NCBI GenBank assembly: GCA_017448985.1
Contig: JAFSKL010000026.1
Span: 106,612-170,611 of the forward strand
Direction of reading: 5' to 3'
Length of the DNA: 64,000 bases
From: Paludibacteraceae bacterium
GTDB lineage: Bacteria > Bacteroidota > Bacteroidia > Bacteroidales > Paludibacteraceae
Position 1 is the first letter of the stretch. Every line of letters begins with the position of its first letter. Positions 8,859-17,364 of this stretch are shown here, in pieces. The position numbers were made by a program, and so were the translations under genes. The notes under the pieces are model-generated. The model saw only the letters and a list, made by a program, of their open reading frames with translations. It searched no databases and was not told the DNA's origin.

Positions 8859-10154
8859 CTATACAGCAAACTCTGCCGGTAATAACGCTTGGTAACCACG
8901 ACGTGCCACTTGAATATCATCTGTAAAAAAGCCTTTCGACATTACGAGCAAAGCTGTAGCATTCGTCAGCTTGTCACAAAAATCTTCCGGAGCGGTACTA
9001 TTCAATGAGATTTGATACGACATATAGTACATCTGCGAACGAAGATACAAGTTCGGTATCTTCAGGAAGAACGAACCTTCTTTCTTATTCAACTTTCCAA
9101 AGTCTTGCTTCATCTCATCCGATACCCACTCTAACAAGTCGTTTCCGTATGCATCGCAGAAACTTACAGACACAATCATCTTTGACAAGTCTGCTGTCGG
9201 ATCATTCACGCGATACTTGAACTCTATCTCCAATGGCTCACCAATGAACGTCTCCGTTATATATTCTCCATTGGCTTGCTTGAATGCAATATTGGTGATT
9301 TCCACTTTCTTATTGCCTATCTTATCCAAACGTTCTACAATATCCGTATCCACTTCACCAATATTAGCCACCAAGTATCTTGAAACGGTTTCATTCACAT
9401 CTCCCATAAAATCAATCATTCCATTCTTCAGCAATACTCCTCTTGTACACAACTGTCTTATGGAACCCATATTATGGCTAACGAAGAGGACGGTGCGGCC
9501 TTGGCCTTGGGAGACATCTTTCATCTTGCCGATGGCTTTCTTTTGGAACTCCGCATCGCCGACGGCGAGGACTTCGTCAACGACGAGGATCTCCGGCTCT
9601 AAAAACGCTGCCACAGCGAAGCCCAGTCGCACAGTCATTCCCGAGCTATAGCGCTTCACGGGGGTGTCGATATACCGTTCGCAGCCGGAGAAATCGATGA
9701 TCTCGTCCAGCTTGGACTGGATCTCTGCGCGGCTCATGCCCAGAATAGCTCCGTTCATGAAGATATTCTCCCGTCCCGTCATCTCTCCATGGAAGCCGGT
9801 GCCGACTTCCAGCAAGGAGCCTATTCGGCCATGGGCACGGATAGTGCCGGTGGTGGGGCCGGTGACGCGGCTTAGCAGCTTGAGGAGGGTCGATTTGCCG
9901 GCACCGTTCTTGCCGATGATGCCGACGACATCGCCTTGCTCCACCTTGAAGTCGATGTCCCTCAATGCCCAGACGTATTCTGAATTACCACGTGATGCTC
10001 TATCGTTCACTTCACCAATTTTAAGATAAGGATCTTCCTTGTGCAGGATATTCGTGATCCAGAAGCGGCGGATGTCGTGGGAGAGGGTCTTGGTTGACAC
10101 GAGGCCCAGGCGGTATTGCTTGCTTACATGTTCGAATTCAATAGCAGTTGCCAT
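8859..10154 (-). CDS. ABC transporter ATPase for polysaccharide export, Wzt-like
   Basis: I start this 431-residue protein at MATAIEF (10,152-10,154) because this is where family similarity begins. It has Walker A GKNGAGKST (81-89), signature YSSGMTVRL (169-177) and Walker B EILVVDEVLAVGD (188-200). A C-terminal domain of about 170 residues, rich in beta strand, fits the Wzt_C carbohydrate-binding domain that recognises the chain end of an O-antigen. It should power glycan export across the inner membrane. No permease gene adjoins it; two Wzm-like permeases lie at 22,458-24,187. The ATG follows an AATTATA-type element. Confidence 0.92.
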   Translation of the reverse strand: MATAIEFEHVSKQYRLGLVSTKTLSHDIRRFWITNILHKEDPYLKIGEVNDRASRGNSEYVWALRDIDFKVEQGDVVGIIGKNGAGKSTLLKLLSRVTGPTTGTIRAHGRIGSLLEVGTGFHGEMTGRENIFMNGAILGMSRAEIQSKLDEIIDFSGCERYIDTPVKRYSSGMTVRLGFAVAAFLEPEILVVDEVLAVGDAEFQKKAIGKMKDVSQGQGRTVLFVSHNMGSIRQLCTRGVLLKNGMIDFMGDVNETVSRYLVANIGEVDTDIVERLDKIGNKKVEITNIAFKQANGEYITETFIGEPLEIEFKYRVNDPTADLSKMIVSVSFCDAYGNDLLEWVSDEMKQDFGKLNKKEGSFFLKIPNLYLRSQMYYMSYQISLNSTAPEDFCDKLTNATALLVMSKGFFTDDIQVARRGYQALLPAEFAV

Positions 10155-10621
10155 ATTGAAAATTATATTAATTATACCACTTATGATTGTCAAGGTATTT
10201 AAGCCTTGCAGCTTTATGTGTAATTGTTTACCTGCCTACTTGTAAGTAAATTTACAGATAGTCTGCTAACCAATTTCACCTATAACCATGTTATCAAATA
10301 CCTTTACATTCCATAAGCGGAGATTATATCAAAAATAGTTTTTGTTCAACTTCGTTTTCACTTTTCGGATTAGCGTAATCCATGTTATAATTATTATTTT
10401 TCTCCGTTGTGAGATAGGTAAGCAGGGGTTTGAAAATTATAGCAATTATAACTTTTTGAACCACAACCTTTGTTGTTCGTGCTTTGCCTTGATGATTTTT
10501 TGTCGAAATCATTTTCACCGAAAAATTCTCAATCCAAATCACATACTGCTTACCGCTTCAAAAAGAGATTATATCAAAAATTTCTTTTGCACAACAGTAT
10601 TTTTATAATAATTTTCAGTTT
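10155..10621. repeat. AT-rich repeat region without a gene
   Basis: I see no convincing gene. The stretch contains two similar units. Each begins with GAAAATTATAnnAATTATA (10,159 and 10,431) and each later has GAGATTATATCAAAAAT (10,319 and 10,566). A related third unit lies at 11,050-11,285. The block ACTTGTAAGTAAATTTACAGATAG near 10,238-10,261 resembles the ACTCTCAGATAG part of the copies at 3,918 and 11,951. The units are direct repeats and flank the GxxExxY gene. They may be leaders or remnants of a small mobile element. Confidence 0.6.
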
Positions 10622-11041
10622 CTAAAAGGCGATCATCTTAAATGTTTGCGGATCGTAATGGTACTTTTCGCATTGTGCATACACCGGTGCAAAATTATAC
10701 AGCACACCATATTGGATGCCGGTGAGGCGCATGTAGTTCCAGAGCTGTTGACGATGAGCATCCGCGAGGTTGTCCACCGCTTTGCACTCCACTAAAATAG
10801 GCGTGTCTCCGTTCATGATAAGGAAGTCAGCGAAATGACGGTGCTCAATGGTGTGGCCCTTGTAGTCTGCCGAGAACAGGTACTCCTTGTCGAAGGGGAT
10901 GCCGCGGAGAGACAGTTCGATAGCCAATGCGTCCTGGTACATGTACTCGTTGAGGAAGGGTCCAAGGAGTTTGTGCACCTCTTGGCACGCACCCAGGGCC
11001 GGGTAGACGAGTTGCTTGTATGTGGATTTGTCTTCCGTCAT
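10622..11041 (-). CDS. GxxExxY family protein
   Basis: The 139-residue protein matches the small GxxExxY family: LLGPFLNEYMYQDALAIEL near residues 25-43 (the name motif, here G-x-x-x-N-E-Y), then HRHFADFLIMN and ILVECKAV, and LWNYMRLTGIQYGVLYNF. The Asp and the E-C-K unit look like the core of a PD-(D/E)xK nuclease fold. Such genes are frequent in Bacteroidetes and their role is not established. It lies in the accessory stretch between two copies of an AT-rich element, with AATTATA motifs directly upstream of its ATG. Confidence 0.85.
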   Translation of the reverse strand: MTEDKSTYKQLVYPALGACQEVHKLLGPFLNEYMYQDALAIELSLRGIPFDKEYLFSADYKGHTIEHRHFADFLIMNGDTPILVECKAVDNLADAHRQQLWNYMRLTGIQYGVLYNFAPVYAQCEKYHYDPQTFKMIAF

Positions 11042-11343
11042 TAGCTTTGTGTTTGAAAATTATAACAATTATAACTTTTTTGAAATCATGATTCCATCAT
11101 CTTGTTTCTTGTCTTGATAGTTATCATCATAAATAAATTTCTGATGCTATCTCTCAATCCAACAGACACTACCTCCGTAGTCATTTCAAAAAAGAGATTA
11201 TATTAAAAATAGTTTTTGTTCAAATTAGTTGTTATTCTTAAGCTCGCACCCTCGCTGCATAGCATCTATAATTATTATTTTCTCCAGCGACATCTTTACA
11301 TTCCTTGGATGTGAGGATTCGGTTTGAAGAAACTACGAGAAGT
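11042..11343. repeat. AT-rich repeat unit upstream of the GxxExxY gene
   Basis: No gene is visible. The stretch repeats the order of motifs seen in 10,155-10,621: TTTGAAAATTATAACAATTATAAC at 11,050-11,073, GAGATTATATTAAAAATAG at 11,192-11,210 and TATAATTATTATTTTCTCC near 11,267. Together with 10,428-10,620 it brackets the GxxExxY gene in direct orientation. Confidence 0.6.
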
Positions 11344-11769
11344 TTACATTTTTTTTCTCTTTGGTTCGTTCTTATCCTTTTCACTATCTTCAAACGGCAA
11401 GGTCGGCAGAGCGAAGCGATCAAAGTCCGACTCAAACAGTCGATCCTGACGGACGCGATAACCCACGGAGATGATGGCATCAAGGTTGTAGAAATCGATT
11501 TCCTCCGTAACCTCTCCCCTAACACCTCTATTCACGACTGTTGCAAATTTTGCAACTGTCATCTCCGGACGCAATTCGCCAGACTCATAGATGTTAGCAA
11601 GGTGACGACTAATGCCTGATTTATCAATACCATATAACTCAGCCATAGCCTTCTGCGTTGCCCAGATGTTCTCGTCCCGATAGAACACCTGCACACCCTG
11701 CGCTTTGTCCTCTGCCTGGAAGATCAGGAACTCCGCAGTGGAGTTGCGTATTTGAAGTTGTTTCGACAT
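11344..11769 (-). pseudogene. RhuM-family gene with internal deletion
   Basis: The product of 141 residues starts at MSKQLQIRNS. I chose this ATG because the promoter at 11,840-11,871 excludes starts further upstream. Residues 1-105 match the N-terminal half of RhuM (virulence protein) proteins: ENIWATQKAMAELYGIDKSGISRHLANIYESGEL and YNLDAIISVGYRV. RhuM proteins are usually above 300 residues; here the sequence jumps from GYRV to RLFESDFDRFALPTLPFEDSEK, which resembles the family C-terminus. A large in-frame deletion is the simplest explanation. The promoter is intact, so a short protein may still be made. RhuM genes are typical of accessory regions. Confidence 0.65.
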
Positions 11770-11839
11770 TACTATATTTCGGACTCTTATGTGCGTATAT
11801 GCCGCGTGTATGCATACATGCGCATAAAGATTTGGGCGG

Positions 11840-11871
11840 CAAAGGTACAAAAAAAATCCCACATACGCAAA
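11840..11871 (-). promoter_or_regulatory. Promoter of the RhuM-like gene
   Basis: On the minus strand a TTTG box (11,868-11,871) is followed after 20 bases by TACCTTTG (11,840-11,847), the Bacteroidetes primary sigma pattern. The start codon is about 70 bases downstream. Confidence 0.75.
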
Positions 11872-11950
11872 TATATATGGGAAATTCTTTCAAAAAAGTT
11901 GATTTTGCAACGAAAATCGAGGTTCTGAGAGCAAAGAGGAGAAAGAATGG

Positions 11951-12165
11951 AAAAAAATTATAGCGATTATAACTCGATTATAATAATTATAGTTTTCGGT
12001 TTAGATAATCAAAAAAGTTCGAGAAAAAAACATTGATAGCATTAGATCTATTATATTTTGAGTTAACCAAAAACGCGGCAGCGTGACTTTACAAGTCCGA
12101 ATGAAACCAACTAATCATCCACTTGAAAGTACACTCTCAGATACATCCAAAAAAGTCAAAAAACA
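11951..12165. repeat. AT-rich dispersed element, second copy
   Basis: The stretch from 11,770 to 12,270 holds no gene beyond the promoter at 11,840. From 11,951 it repeats blocks of the 3,918-4,147 element in order: doubled AATTATA, ATCAAAAAAGTT, ACATTGATAG, GTTAACCAAAAA and ACACTCTCAGATA. Spacing differs because of insertions such as the GC-richer piece near 12,075-12,115. Confidence 0.55.
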
Positions 12166-12270
12166 TACTACTATCAATGGCGAAAATATCAAAAGATGAT
12201 GAAAATGGTATTGCTATCAATGACAATTTGTGTGTAAAGATACAAAAAAACGATGAGAAATGCAGAAAAA

Positions 12271-12302
12271 TTTGCATAAGTGCGAGAATTTTTGTAATTT
12301 TG
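12271..12302 (+). promoter_or_regulatory. Promoter facing a truncated gene
   Basis: TTTG (12,271-12,274), 20 bases, then TAATTTTG (12,295-12,302) gives a full Bacteroidetes promoter on the plus strand, 8 bases before an ATG at 12,311. Confidence 0.7.
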
Positions 12303-12310
12303 CATCTTTA

Positions 12311-12401
12311 ATGAATGACATCGAACAATATATCGACGCACGAAGACAAACGCTGCCGTATTATTTGGCAGAGCAGTTTGCGATGCACACGAACAGGCCG
12401 A
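12311..12401 (+). pseudogene. Remnant of the 5' end of a helicase-like gene
   Basis: An ATG just after a good promoter opens a frame MNDIEQYIDARRQTLPYYLA, followed by EQFAMHTNRPI. This resembles the N-terminus of Bacteroidetes PIF1-like or AAA helicases, where a TNR segment comes just before the first strand and the P-loop. Here the similarity stops at about 12,395, where the sequence runs into the end of the oppositely oriented peroxiredoxin gene, and the frame closes at 12,451. I read it as a truncated stump. The family call rests on a short stretch. Confidence 0.4.
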
Positions 12402-12849
12402 TTATCCAAAGATTTGCGAGGTGTGGTTTTTCGTGTCGACTTTGTCGATGATACGCTCGAGGAGGCCATCGGCATTGAAGACGAAGGTTTTACGAAGTGT
12501 GCCCATGGTGACTTTGCCGTAATTGCGTTTCTCTCCCCAGGCACCGAAAGCCTGCAGCATAGCCGTGGTCGGATCACTCAGCAGGGGAAAGGGCAAGTCG
12601 TATTTCTCTTTGAACTTGACATGCGAAGCCTGGCTGTCCTTGCTCACACCATAGACCTGATAACCCTGCGCGAGGAAAGTATGGTAGTTGTCGCGGAAAT
12701 TGCATGCTTCCGCCGTACACCCCGGCGTGGAGTCCTTCGGATAGAAATAGATGACAGTCTTTTTGCCAATCAGGTCCTTGTCCGTGACCATTGGTTCCGG
12801 TCTCGTCGGTTGCCGCAAAACTCGGCATCTTGTCTCCAACTTGTAACAT
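12402..12849 (-). pseudogene. bcp: Bcp-type peroxiredoxin with a frameshift
   Basis: The N-terminal 18 residues (MLQVGDKMPSFAATDETG) are in one frame and the rest, from VTDKDLIGKKTVIYFYPKD to KNHTSQIFG, is in another. The switch is near 12,788-12,796, where ACCAATGG would read through if it were ACCATGG, so a one-base gain is the simplest cause. The remainder is complete: the thiol centre STPGCTAEACNFRD has both cysteines, and GAWGEKRNYGK and RKTFVFNADG follow. The family reduces hydroperoxides with thioredoxin. An internal ATG at 12,791-12,793 could still give a shortened protein. A sequencing error is possible. Confidence 0.75.
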
Positions 12850-12856
12850 AATGATC

Positions 12857-13978
12857 TTATTTAAAGTTATTTACACATTCAACCACCCACTCTATCTGCT
12901 CCTTGGTCATGCAGGGACTGATCGGCAACGACAGTTCGGCATCGGCAAGGAACTCCGTGATGAGTAACGAGAGTTGCGGGATGTTCCAGGACTCACATGC
13001 ATAGCACTCCTGTTTGTGCGGGGCAATGGGGTAATGGATGACTGTACCTATCTCTTTTTCAGCCAGATAGTCGTGCAAGGCATCCCGTTTTCCGTTTTTA
13101 ACGATTATGGGGAAGAGGTGATAGACATTGTTTTCGTCCGGCAAACGCTCCGGCAGTTCGATGAGCGGATTGGAGAGGTGATCGTAGTAGTACGCAGCCA
13201 CTTCCTGACGACGCCAGATGTCCTCGTCAAGGTAGCGCAGTTTGACATCGAGAATAGCAGCCTGGATCTCATCGAGACGGCTGTTTCGTCCTGCGTATTT
13301 GAAGACATACTTGCGTTGCGAACCGTAGTTAGCGAGCGCACGCACGGCAGCAGCCAGTTCCGGATCGTTGGTCGTTACCGCTCCGGCATCACCCAACGCG
13401 CCGAGGTTCTTGCCCGGATAGAAAGAGTGTCCTGCTGCGTCACCGATCGAACCTGTACGCTGTCCGTGCCAGGTGCACCCATGCGCTTGGGCGTTGTCCT
13501 CGATGAGTTTGAGGCGGTGCTTTTGGCATAGTTCGGCTATCCGGTCCGTCATGGCATTGCGGCCATAGAGATGGACGATGCAGATGGCTTTGGTGCGAGG
13601 AGTGATATGCCGTTCGATGAGCGCGTCGTCGATCTCCAATGTCACGCGGCGCGGCTCCACGAGAACGGGTTTGAGACCATTCTCCGTGATGCCCAAGATG
13701 GTAGCGATATAGGTGTTGGCCGGAACGATGACTTCGTCTCCGGGCTCCATCACACCCAATTCGATATACGCGCGGAAGATCCAGATCAGCGCGTCCAGCC
13801 CATTGGCACAACCGATGCAGTAAGGCGAACCGATATACTCGGCATAGTGATGCTCAAAAGCCTCATTCTCTTTGCCCTGCAGATACCATCCGCTATCAAT
13901 CACGCGTCGTGCAGCCTCGCGGATCTCGTCTCCGTGCATGGCCGTGACATCATGTAAACTCAAAAAAGGAACTTGCAT
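12857..13978 (-). CDS. Sugar 3-aminotransferase, DegT/DnrJ/EryC1 family, FdtB-like
   Basis: I start the 373-residue protein at [10 protein letters not shown] (13,976-13,978), the conserved N-terminus of the family. It has [11 protein letters not shown] (cofactor phosphate loop), [26 protein letters not shown] with the PLP lysine near residue 187, and [12 protein letters not shown]. Closest by pattern are FdtB/QdtB enzymes, which aminate dTDP-3-keto-6-deoxyhexoses, the product of FdtA-type isomerases such as the one at 7,034-7,900. The product would be a 3-amino-3,6-dideoxyhexose for the surface glycan. The gene sits 7 bases after the peroxiredoxin start. Confidence 0.87.
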   Translation of the reverse strand: MQVPFLSLHDVTAMHGDEIREAARRVIDSGWYLQGKENEAFEHHYAEYIGSPYCIGCANGLDALIWIFRAYIELGVMEPGDEVIVPANTYIATILGITENGLKPVLVEPRRVTLEIDDALIERHITPRTKAICIVHLYGRNAMTDRIAELCQKHRLKLIEDNAQAHGCTWHGQRTGSIGDAAGHSFYPGKNLGALGDAGAVTTNDPELAAAVRALANYGSQRKYVFKYAGRNSRLDEIQAAILDVKLRYLDEDIWRRQEVAAYYYDHLSNPLIELPERLPDENNVYHLFPIIVKNGKRDALHDYLAEKEIGTVIHYPIAPHKQECYACESWNIPQLSLLITEFLADAELSLPISPCMTKEQIEWVVECVNNFK

Positions 13979-14000
13979 ATTATTAAAACGGGTTGCGTTA

Positions 14001-15581
14001 TTATCCTGCGTAGTTGTTGCGATCGAGGGATCGGTACGAGATGGCTTCGAGGACATGCTTCTTCCGGATGTGCTCGGAACCTTCCAGGTCGGCAATCGTG
14101 CGTGCTACCTTGAGGATGCGATCGTAGGCACGAGCCGAGAAACCAAGCTTGGTCATCGTGAACTCCAGCAGTTTGTCGGACTCCTCGTCCAAGGCGCAGT
14201 ACTGATGCACCATCTTGGTGTTCATCATCGCATTGCAATGCACGAGTCTGCTATGCTGGAAGCGTTCCGTCTGAATGGCTCTGGCTCGGAGGACCCGTTC
14301 GCGAATAGCAGCCGATGTCTCACCCGGTTGGTTATCACGCAACCGGTCGTAAGGTACCGCTTCGATCTCACACTGGATGTCGATTCGATCGAGGAGCGGA
14401 CCGCTGATCTTGCTCATGTAGCGATGGACTTGCGCAGGGGTACAGGTACAAGGATGCGCGGGATTGTTCTCCCCGTAATGGCCACAGGGACAGGGGTTCA
14501 TCGCGGCCACGAGCATGAATGAAGCCGGATAATCAACTGTCTCTTTGGTTCGCGCCACGGTGATATGCCGATCCTCCAAGGGTTGACGCATCACTTCCAA
14601 CGCAGAACGCTTATACTCGGGAAGCTCATCCAGGAAGAGCACGCCATTATGCGCCAATGAGATCTCTCCCGAATGGGGATTCTGGCCACCGCCCACGAGA
14701 GCCGTGTCGGTTATTGTATGGTGAGGCGAACGGAACGGACGCTGCACGATAAGTGCGCTACTGGCACCTTTCTTCTTGTTGGTCAGCCCCGCGATGGAAT
14801 GGATCTTCGTCGTCTCCAGCGCTTCTTCGAGTGTCAACGGAGGAAGGATAGTAGGTATACGCTTGGCGATCATCGACTTACCGGCTCCCGGAGGGCCAAT
14901 CATGATCATGTTATGTCCTCCTGCAGCGGCAATCTCCACGGCTCGACGCACCTTGAACTGTCCGCGAACGTCCGAGAAATCGACATCCGTCGGAAAGGCC
15001 AACTCGTCAAACAGTTTCTGTGTATCTACCTGCGTCGGAAGCCAAGGCTCGTCCGGATTCAACTCGTCTTTCGGTTCACCATTCAGGAAATGAATGACTT
15101 CCACGAGATTATTCAATCCATATACTTCGAGGCCATCCACTACCGCCGCTTCTTCGGCATTGGCTTCCGGCAAGATGAGCCCCTTGAATCCCTCTTTTCG
15201 CGCGCACAAGGCAATCGGCAGCGCTCCGCGGATAGGTTGCAACGACCCGTCCAGCGACAACTCGCCCACCATCATATAGTGCCCCAAGTCCTTGGTCTTC
15301 ATCTTCTCCCCACCGGCAAGCATGCCAATCGCCAGCGGCAGGTCATAGAGCGCACCTTCTTTCTTGATATCCGCAGGAGCCAAGTTGATGGTGTAGGACC
15401 GGTGAAGCGCCTCCAATCCGTTGACAGTCAGCGCGGCCATGATGCGTTCGTGCGACTCCTTGACAGACACGTCCGGAAGGCCGACCATGACGAACTCGAA
15501 GCCGGGTTTGGAGTGCACTTCTATCGTCACTTTCACGGCTTCGATGCCCACCGGAGCGGCACTAAAGATTTTGATGAGCAT
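14001..15581 (-). CDS. ComM/YifB-family magnesium-chelatase-like AAA ATPase
   Basis: The 526-residue protein has the N-terminal S5-like domain ([36 protein letters not shown]), Walker A GPPGAGKS at 229-236, Walker [11 protein letters not shown] at 313-322, and the zinc-like cluster [12 protein letters not shown] with a following C-T-C. The length is normal. Relatives act as hexameric branch-migration helicases that help integrate DNA during natural transformation. It is a chromosomal housekeeping gene here and lies 22 bases upstream of the FdtB-like gene, on the same strand. Confidence 0.93.
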   Translation of the reverse strand: MLIKIFSAAPVGIEAVKVTIEVHSKPGFEFVMVGLPDVSVKESHERIMAALTVNGLEALHRSYTINLAPADIKKEGALYDLPLAIGMLAGGEKMKTKDLGHYMMVGELSLDGSLQPIRGALPIALCARKEGFKGLILPEANAEEAAVVDGLEVYGLNNLVEVIHFLNGEPKDELNPDEPWLPTQVDTQKLFDELAFPTDVDFSDVRGQFKVRRAVEIAAAGGHNMIMIGPPGAGKSMIAKRIPTILPPLTLEEALETTKIHSIAGLTNKKKGASSALIVQRPFRSPHHTITDTALVGGGQNPHSGEISLAHNGVLFLDELPEYKRSALEVMRQPLEDRHITVARTKETVDYPASFMLVAAMNPCPCGHYGENNPAHPCTCTPAQVHRYMSKISGPLLDRIDIQCEIEAVPYDRLRDNQPGETSAAIRERVLRARAIQTERFQHSRLVHCNAMMNTKMVHQYCALDEESDKLLEFTMTKLGFSARAYDRILKVARTIADLEGSEHIRKKHVLEAISYRSLDRNNYAG

Positions 15582-15614
15582 AGTTACGCAAATTTTTCTG
15601 TAATTATATTTTCG

Positions 15615-16220
15615 TTAATCGGTATAACGACGATTGATCTCGTCCCAGTTGATGATCTGCCAGAGGGCTTGGAGATGGGCGGCACGACGATTGCGGTAGT
15701 CGATGTAATAGGCGTGCTCCCAGACGTCCATCGTCAGCAGGGGTTTGAGGCCTTTGGTGACAGGATTACCGGCATTGGGTTCCTGGGTGATGACCAGCTT
15801 ACCATCCTTGTTGGCTGAAAGCCATACCCAACCTGAGCCGAAGAGCGAGATGCCCTTCTGCTCGAACTCCGCTTTGAAGGCTTCGAACGAACCGAAATCG
15901 CGGTTGATGGCATCCAACAGGGGTGAGGGGTTAGGGGTGACGGGTGAGGGGTTATGGGTTACGGGTTTGAACTGGAGGAAGTACAGGTTGTGGTTCAAGA
16001 TCTGTCCGGCATTGTTGAAGATAGCGCCTTGCGATTGGGCCACAATCTGCTCCAGCGGCATGGACTCGAATTCCGTTCCGGCAACAAGTTTGTTGAGGTT
16101 ATCTACGTAGGTCTGCAGGTGCTTACCGTGGTGAAATTCAACCGTTTCCTGACTAATCACCGGCTCCAGCGCATTGGGAGCATATGGGAGCGTGATTAAT
16201 GAAAAAATTATTTCAATCAT
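15615..16220 (-). CDS. sodB: Iron/manganese superoxide dismutase with a repeat-derived loop
   Basis: The 201-residue enzyme has metal ligands His30 (EFHHGKH), His77 (NHNLYF), Asp165 and His169 (MDVWEHAYY). It dismutates superoxide in the cytoplasm. The loop between LQFKP and LLDAINRDF, residues about 87-100, is replaced by a proline-rich peptide THNPSPVTPNPSP encoded by a heptamer array. The same heptad occurs in the M20 gene at 63,771-64,000. The loop joins the two domains on the surface, so the enzyme probably remains active. The start is followed by normal family sequence LPYAPNALEP. Confidence 0.95.
   Translation of the reverse strand: MIEIIFSLITLPYAPNALEPVISQETVEFHHGKHLQTYVDNLNKLVAGTEFESMPLEQIVAQSQGAIFNNAGQILNHNLYFLQFKPVTHNPSPVTPNPSPLLDAINRDFGSFEAFKAEFEQKGISLFGSGWVWLSANKDGKLVITQEPNAGNPVTKGLKPLLTMDVWEHAYYIDYRNRRAAHLQALWQIINWDEINRRYTD
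15921..15967. repeat. In-frame heptamer array in sod
   Basis: Units GGGTGAG, GGGTTAG, GGGTGAC, GGGTGAG, GGGTTAT and GGGTTAC run on with a 7-base period. Read on the minus strand they encode the loop around NPSPVTPNPSP. Confidence 0.9.
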
Positions 16221-16229
16221 AATTTTGAA

Positions 16230-16287
16230 GGGTTATGGGTTACGGGTTACGGGTTACGGGTTATGGGTTATGGGTTACGGGTTATGG
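16230..16287. repeat. GGGTTAY heptamer array downstream of the four-helix gene
   Basis: Eight consecutive units of GGGTTAT or GGGTTAC lie between sod and the four-helix-bundle gene and run into the last codons of the latter, whose tail LKPHNP is made by the repeat. Confidence 0.9.
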
Positions 16288-16649
16288 GGTTTTAATCTGC
16301 GAGAACGGAGACCGGATAATAACCGGGCCTCTCTATCAATCATCTCCATGATATCATTGATAGACTCCGGAGATATATAATGAAGGTCGCACGCGATATC
16401 AAGTTGCGTTTCAACTTCCAACAATGAACCATAAGCAATCTCAATGAATCTAAGTTGTTCCTTTTCTGAAACACGCCCAAGACCTTCTGCTACGTTAGAA
16501 GGAATAGATATAACTGCGCGACGCAACTGATCACATAGTGCATACTGTTCCTCTTTAGGGAATGTTTGCAACACAGCATAAACACGTACCACCAATGCTT
16601 TTGCCATGGTATAGACATCAAGTGTCTTATATGGACGTATATATTTCAT
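16275..16649 (-). CDS. Four helix bundle protein (23S rRNA intervening-sequence type)
   Basis: The 124-residue protein belongs to the TIGR02436/S23 family: YKTLDVYTMAKALVVRVYAVLQTFPKEE, then QLRRAVISIPSNVAEGLGR and IAYGSLLEVETQLDIA. The family forms pentameric bundles; members are found in 23S rRNA intervening sequences and scattered in Bacteroidetes genomes, and their role is unknown. The gene is bracketed by heptamer arrays (16,230-16,287 and 16,660-16,711), which also supply its last residues. It sits alone between two oxidative-stress genes and looks like an inserted cassette. Confidence 0.9.
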   Translation of the reverse strand: MKYIRPYKTLDVYTMAKALVVRVYAVLQTFPKEEQYALCDQLRRAVISIPSNVAEGLGRVSEKEQLRFIEIAYGSLLEVETQLDIACDLHYISPESINDIMEMIDREARLLSGLRSRRLKPHNP

Positions 16650-16659
16650 ATTCTTTTAT

Positions 16660-16711
16660 GGGTTACGGGTTATGGGATTTCCTCTCATCTATAACCGGTA
16701 ACCCGTAACCG
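16660..16711. repeat. Heptamer arrays in both orientations upstream of the four-helix gene
   Basis: GGGTTAC, GGGTTAT, GGGATTT at 16,660-16,680 face an inverted copy (AACCGGTAACCCGTAACCG) at 16,692-16,710. The pair could form a hairpin. Confidence 0.75.
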
Positions 16712-16718
16712 TAATAAA

Positions 16719-17294
16719 TTAATAATTCTCTGCCAGTAACTGGAAGTAGGCTTGGGCGTGGTGGCAGACGGGACACTCGTCGGGAGCGGCTTTGCCGACA
16801 ACGATATGGCCACAGTTGGAGCACTGCCAGATGCAATCGCCATCACGGGAGAAGACAACCTTATCCTCGATGTTCTTGAGGAGTTTGCGGTAACGCTCTT
16901 CATGGTGTTTCTCGATAGCACCTACCTGCTCAAACTTCTCGGCAATCTCGTCAAAGCCTTCGGCACGCGCTTCGGCAGCCATGCGAGCATACATGTCCGT
17001 CCACTCGGCATTCTCACCTGCAGCAGCGTCTGCGAGATTGGCAGCGGTGTCGCTGATCTTGCCTCCGTTCAGGTATTTGTACCAGAGTTCTGCGTGCTCT
17101 TTCTCATTGGCAGCAGTCTCCTCGAAAATCTTGCTGATCTGCACATAACCGTCTTTCTTTGCCTTGGATGCAAAGAAGGTGTATTTGTTGCGTGCTTGTG
17201 ATTCACCGGCAAAAGCCTCCATGAGGTTGCGTTCGGTTTTTGTTCCTTTTAAGTCTTTCTTAGCCGCAGGGGCACGATTAACTTCGTTGTTCAT
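16719..17294 (-). CDS. rbr: Rubrerythrin
   Basis: The 191-residue protein has an N-terminal di-iron four-helix domain with E-x-x-H type ligands ([47 protein letters not shown]) and a C-terminal rubredoxin domain with CSNCGH and CPVCHH. Rubrerythrin reduces hydrogen peroxide in anaerobes. It has its own promoter (17,332-17,363) and stands beside sod and a methionine-sulfoxide reductase, an oxidative-stress group. Confidence 0.95.
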   Translation of the reverse strand: MNNEVNRAPAAKKDLKGTKTERNLMEAFAGESQARNKYTFFASKAKKDGYVQISKIFEETAANEKEHAELWYKYLNGGKISDTAANLADAAAGENAEWTDMYARMAAEARAEGFDEIAEKFEQVGAIEKHHEERYRKLLKNIEDKVVFSRDGDCIWQCSNCGHIVVGKAAPDECPVCHHAQAYFQLLAENY

Positions 17295-17331
17295 AATTGT
17301 GAGTTTTTATAGGGTTAATACTTATCGGCTG

Positions 17332-17363
17332 CAAAGGTACTACTTTTTTTCGACATACACAAA
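17332..17363 (-). promoter_or_regulatory. Promoter of rubrerythrin
   Basis: TTTG (17,360-17,363) and TACCTTTG (17,332-17,339) on the minus strand are 20 bases apart. The start codon is 38 bases downstream. The -33 box lies just before the fRMsr stop codon. Confidence 0.8.
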
Positions 17364-17364
17364 T

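Noticed and set aside
10324-10542. 72-codon minus-strand frame in the AT-rich repeat region
   Set aside because: It lies within the repeated element, is Ile/Asn/Lys rich and has no promoter or family similarity.
10155-10621. Invertible promoter as in Bacteroides capsule loci
   Set aside because: The repeats here are direct, not inverted, and I find no clean promoter between inverted ends nor an invertase gene.
10155-12300. Insertion sequence or MITE with terminal inverted repeats
   Set aside because: No transposase frame and no matching terminal inverted repeats with target duplications were visible.
14673-15818. 381-codon plus-strand frame over comM/yifB
   Set aside because: The minus strand has Walker motifs and a full family match; the plus frame also spans the gene border.
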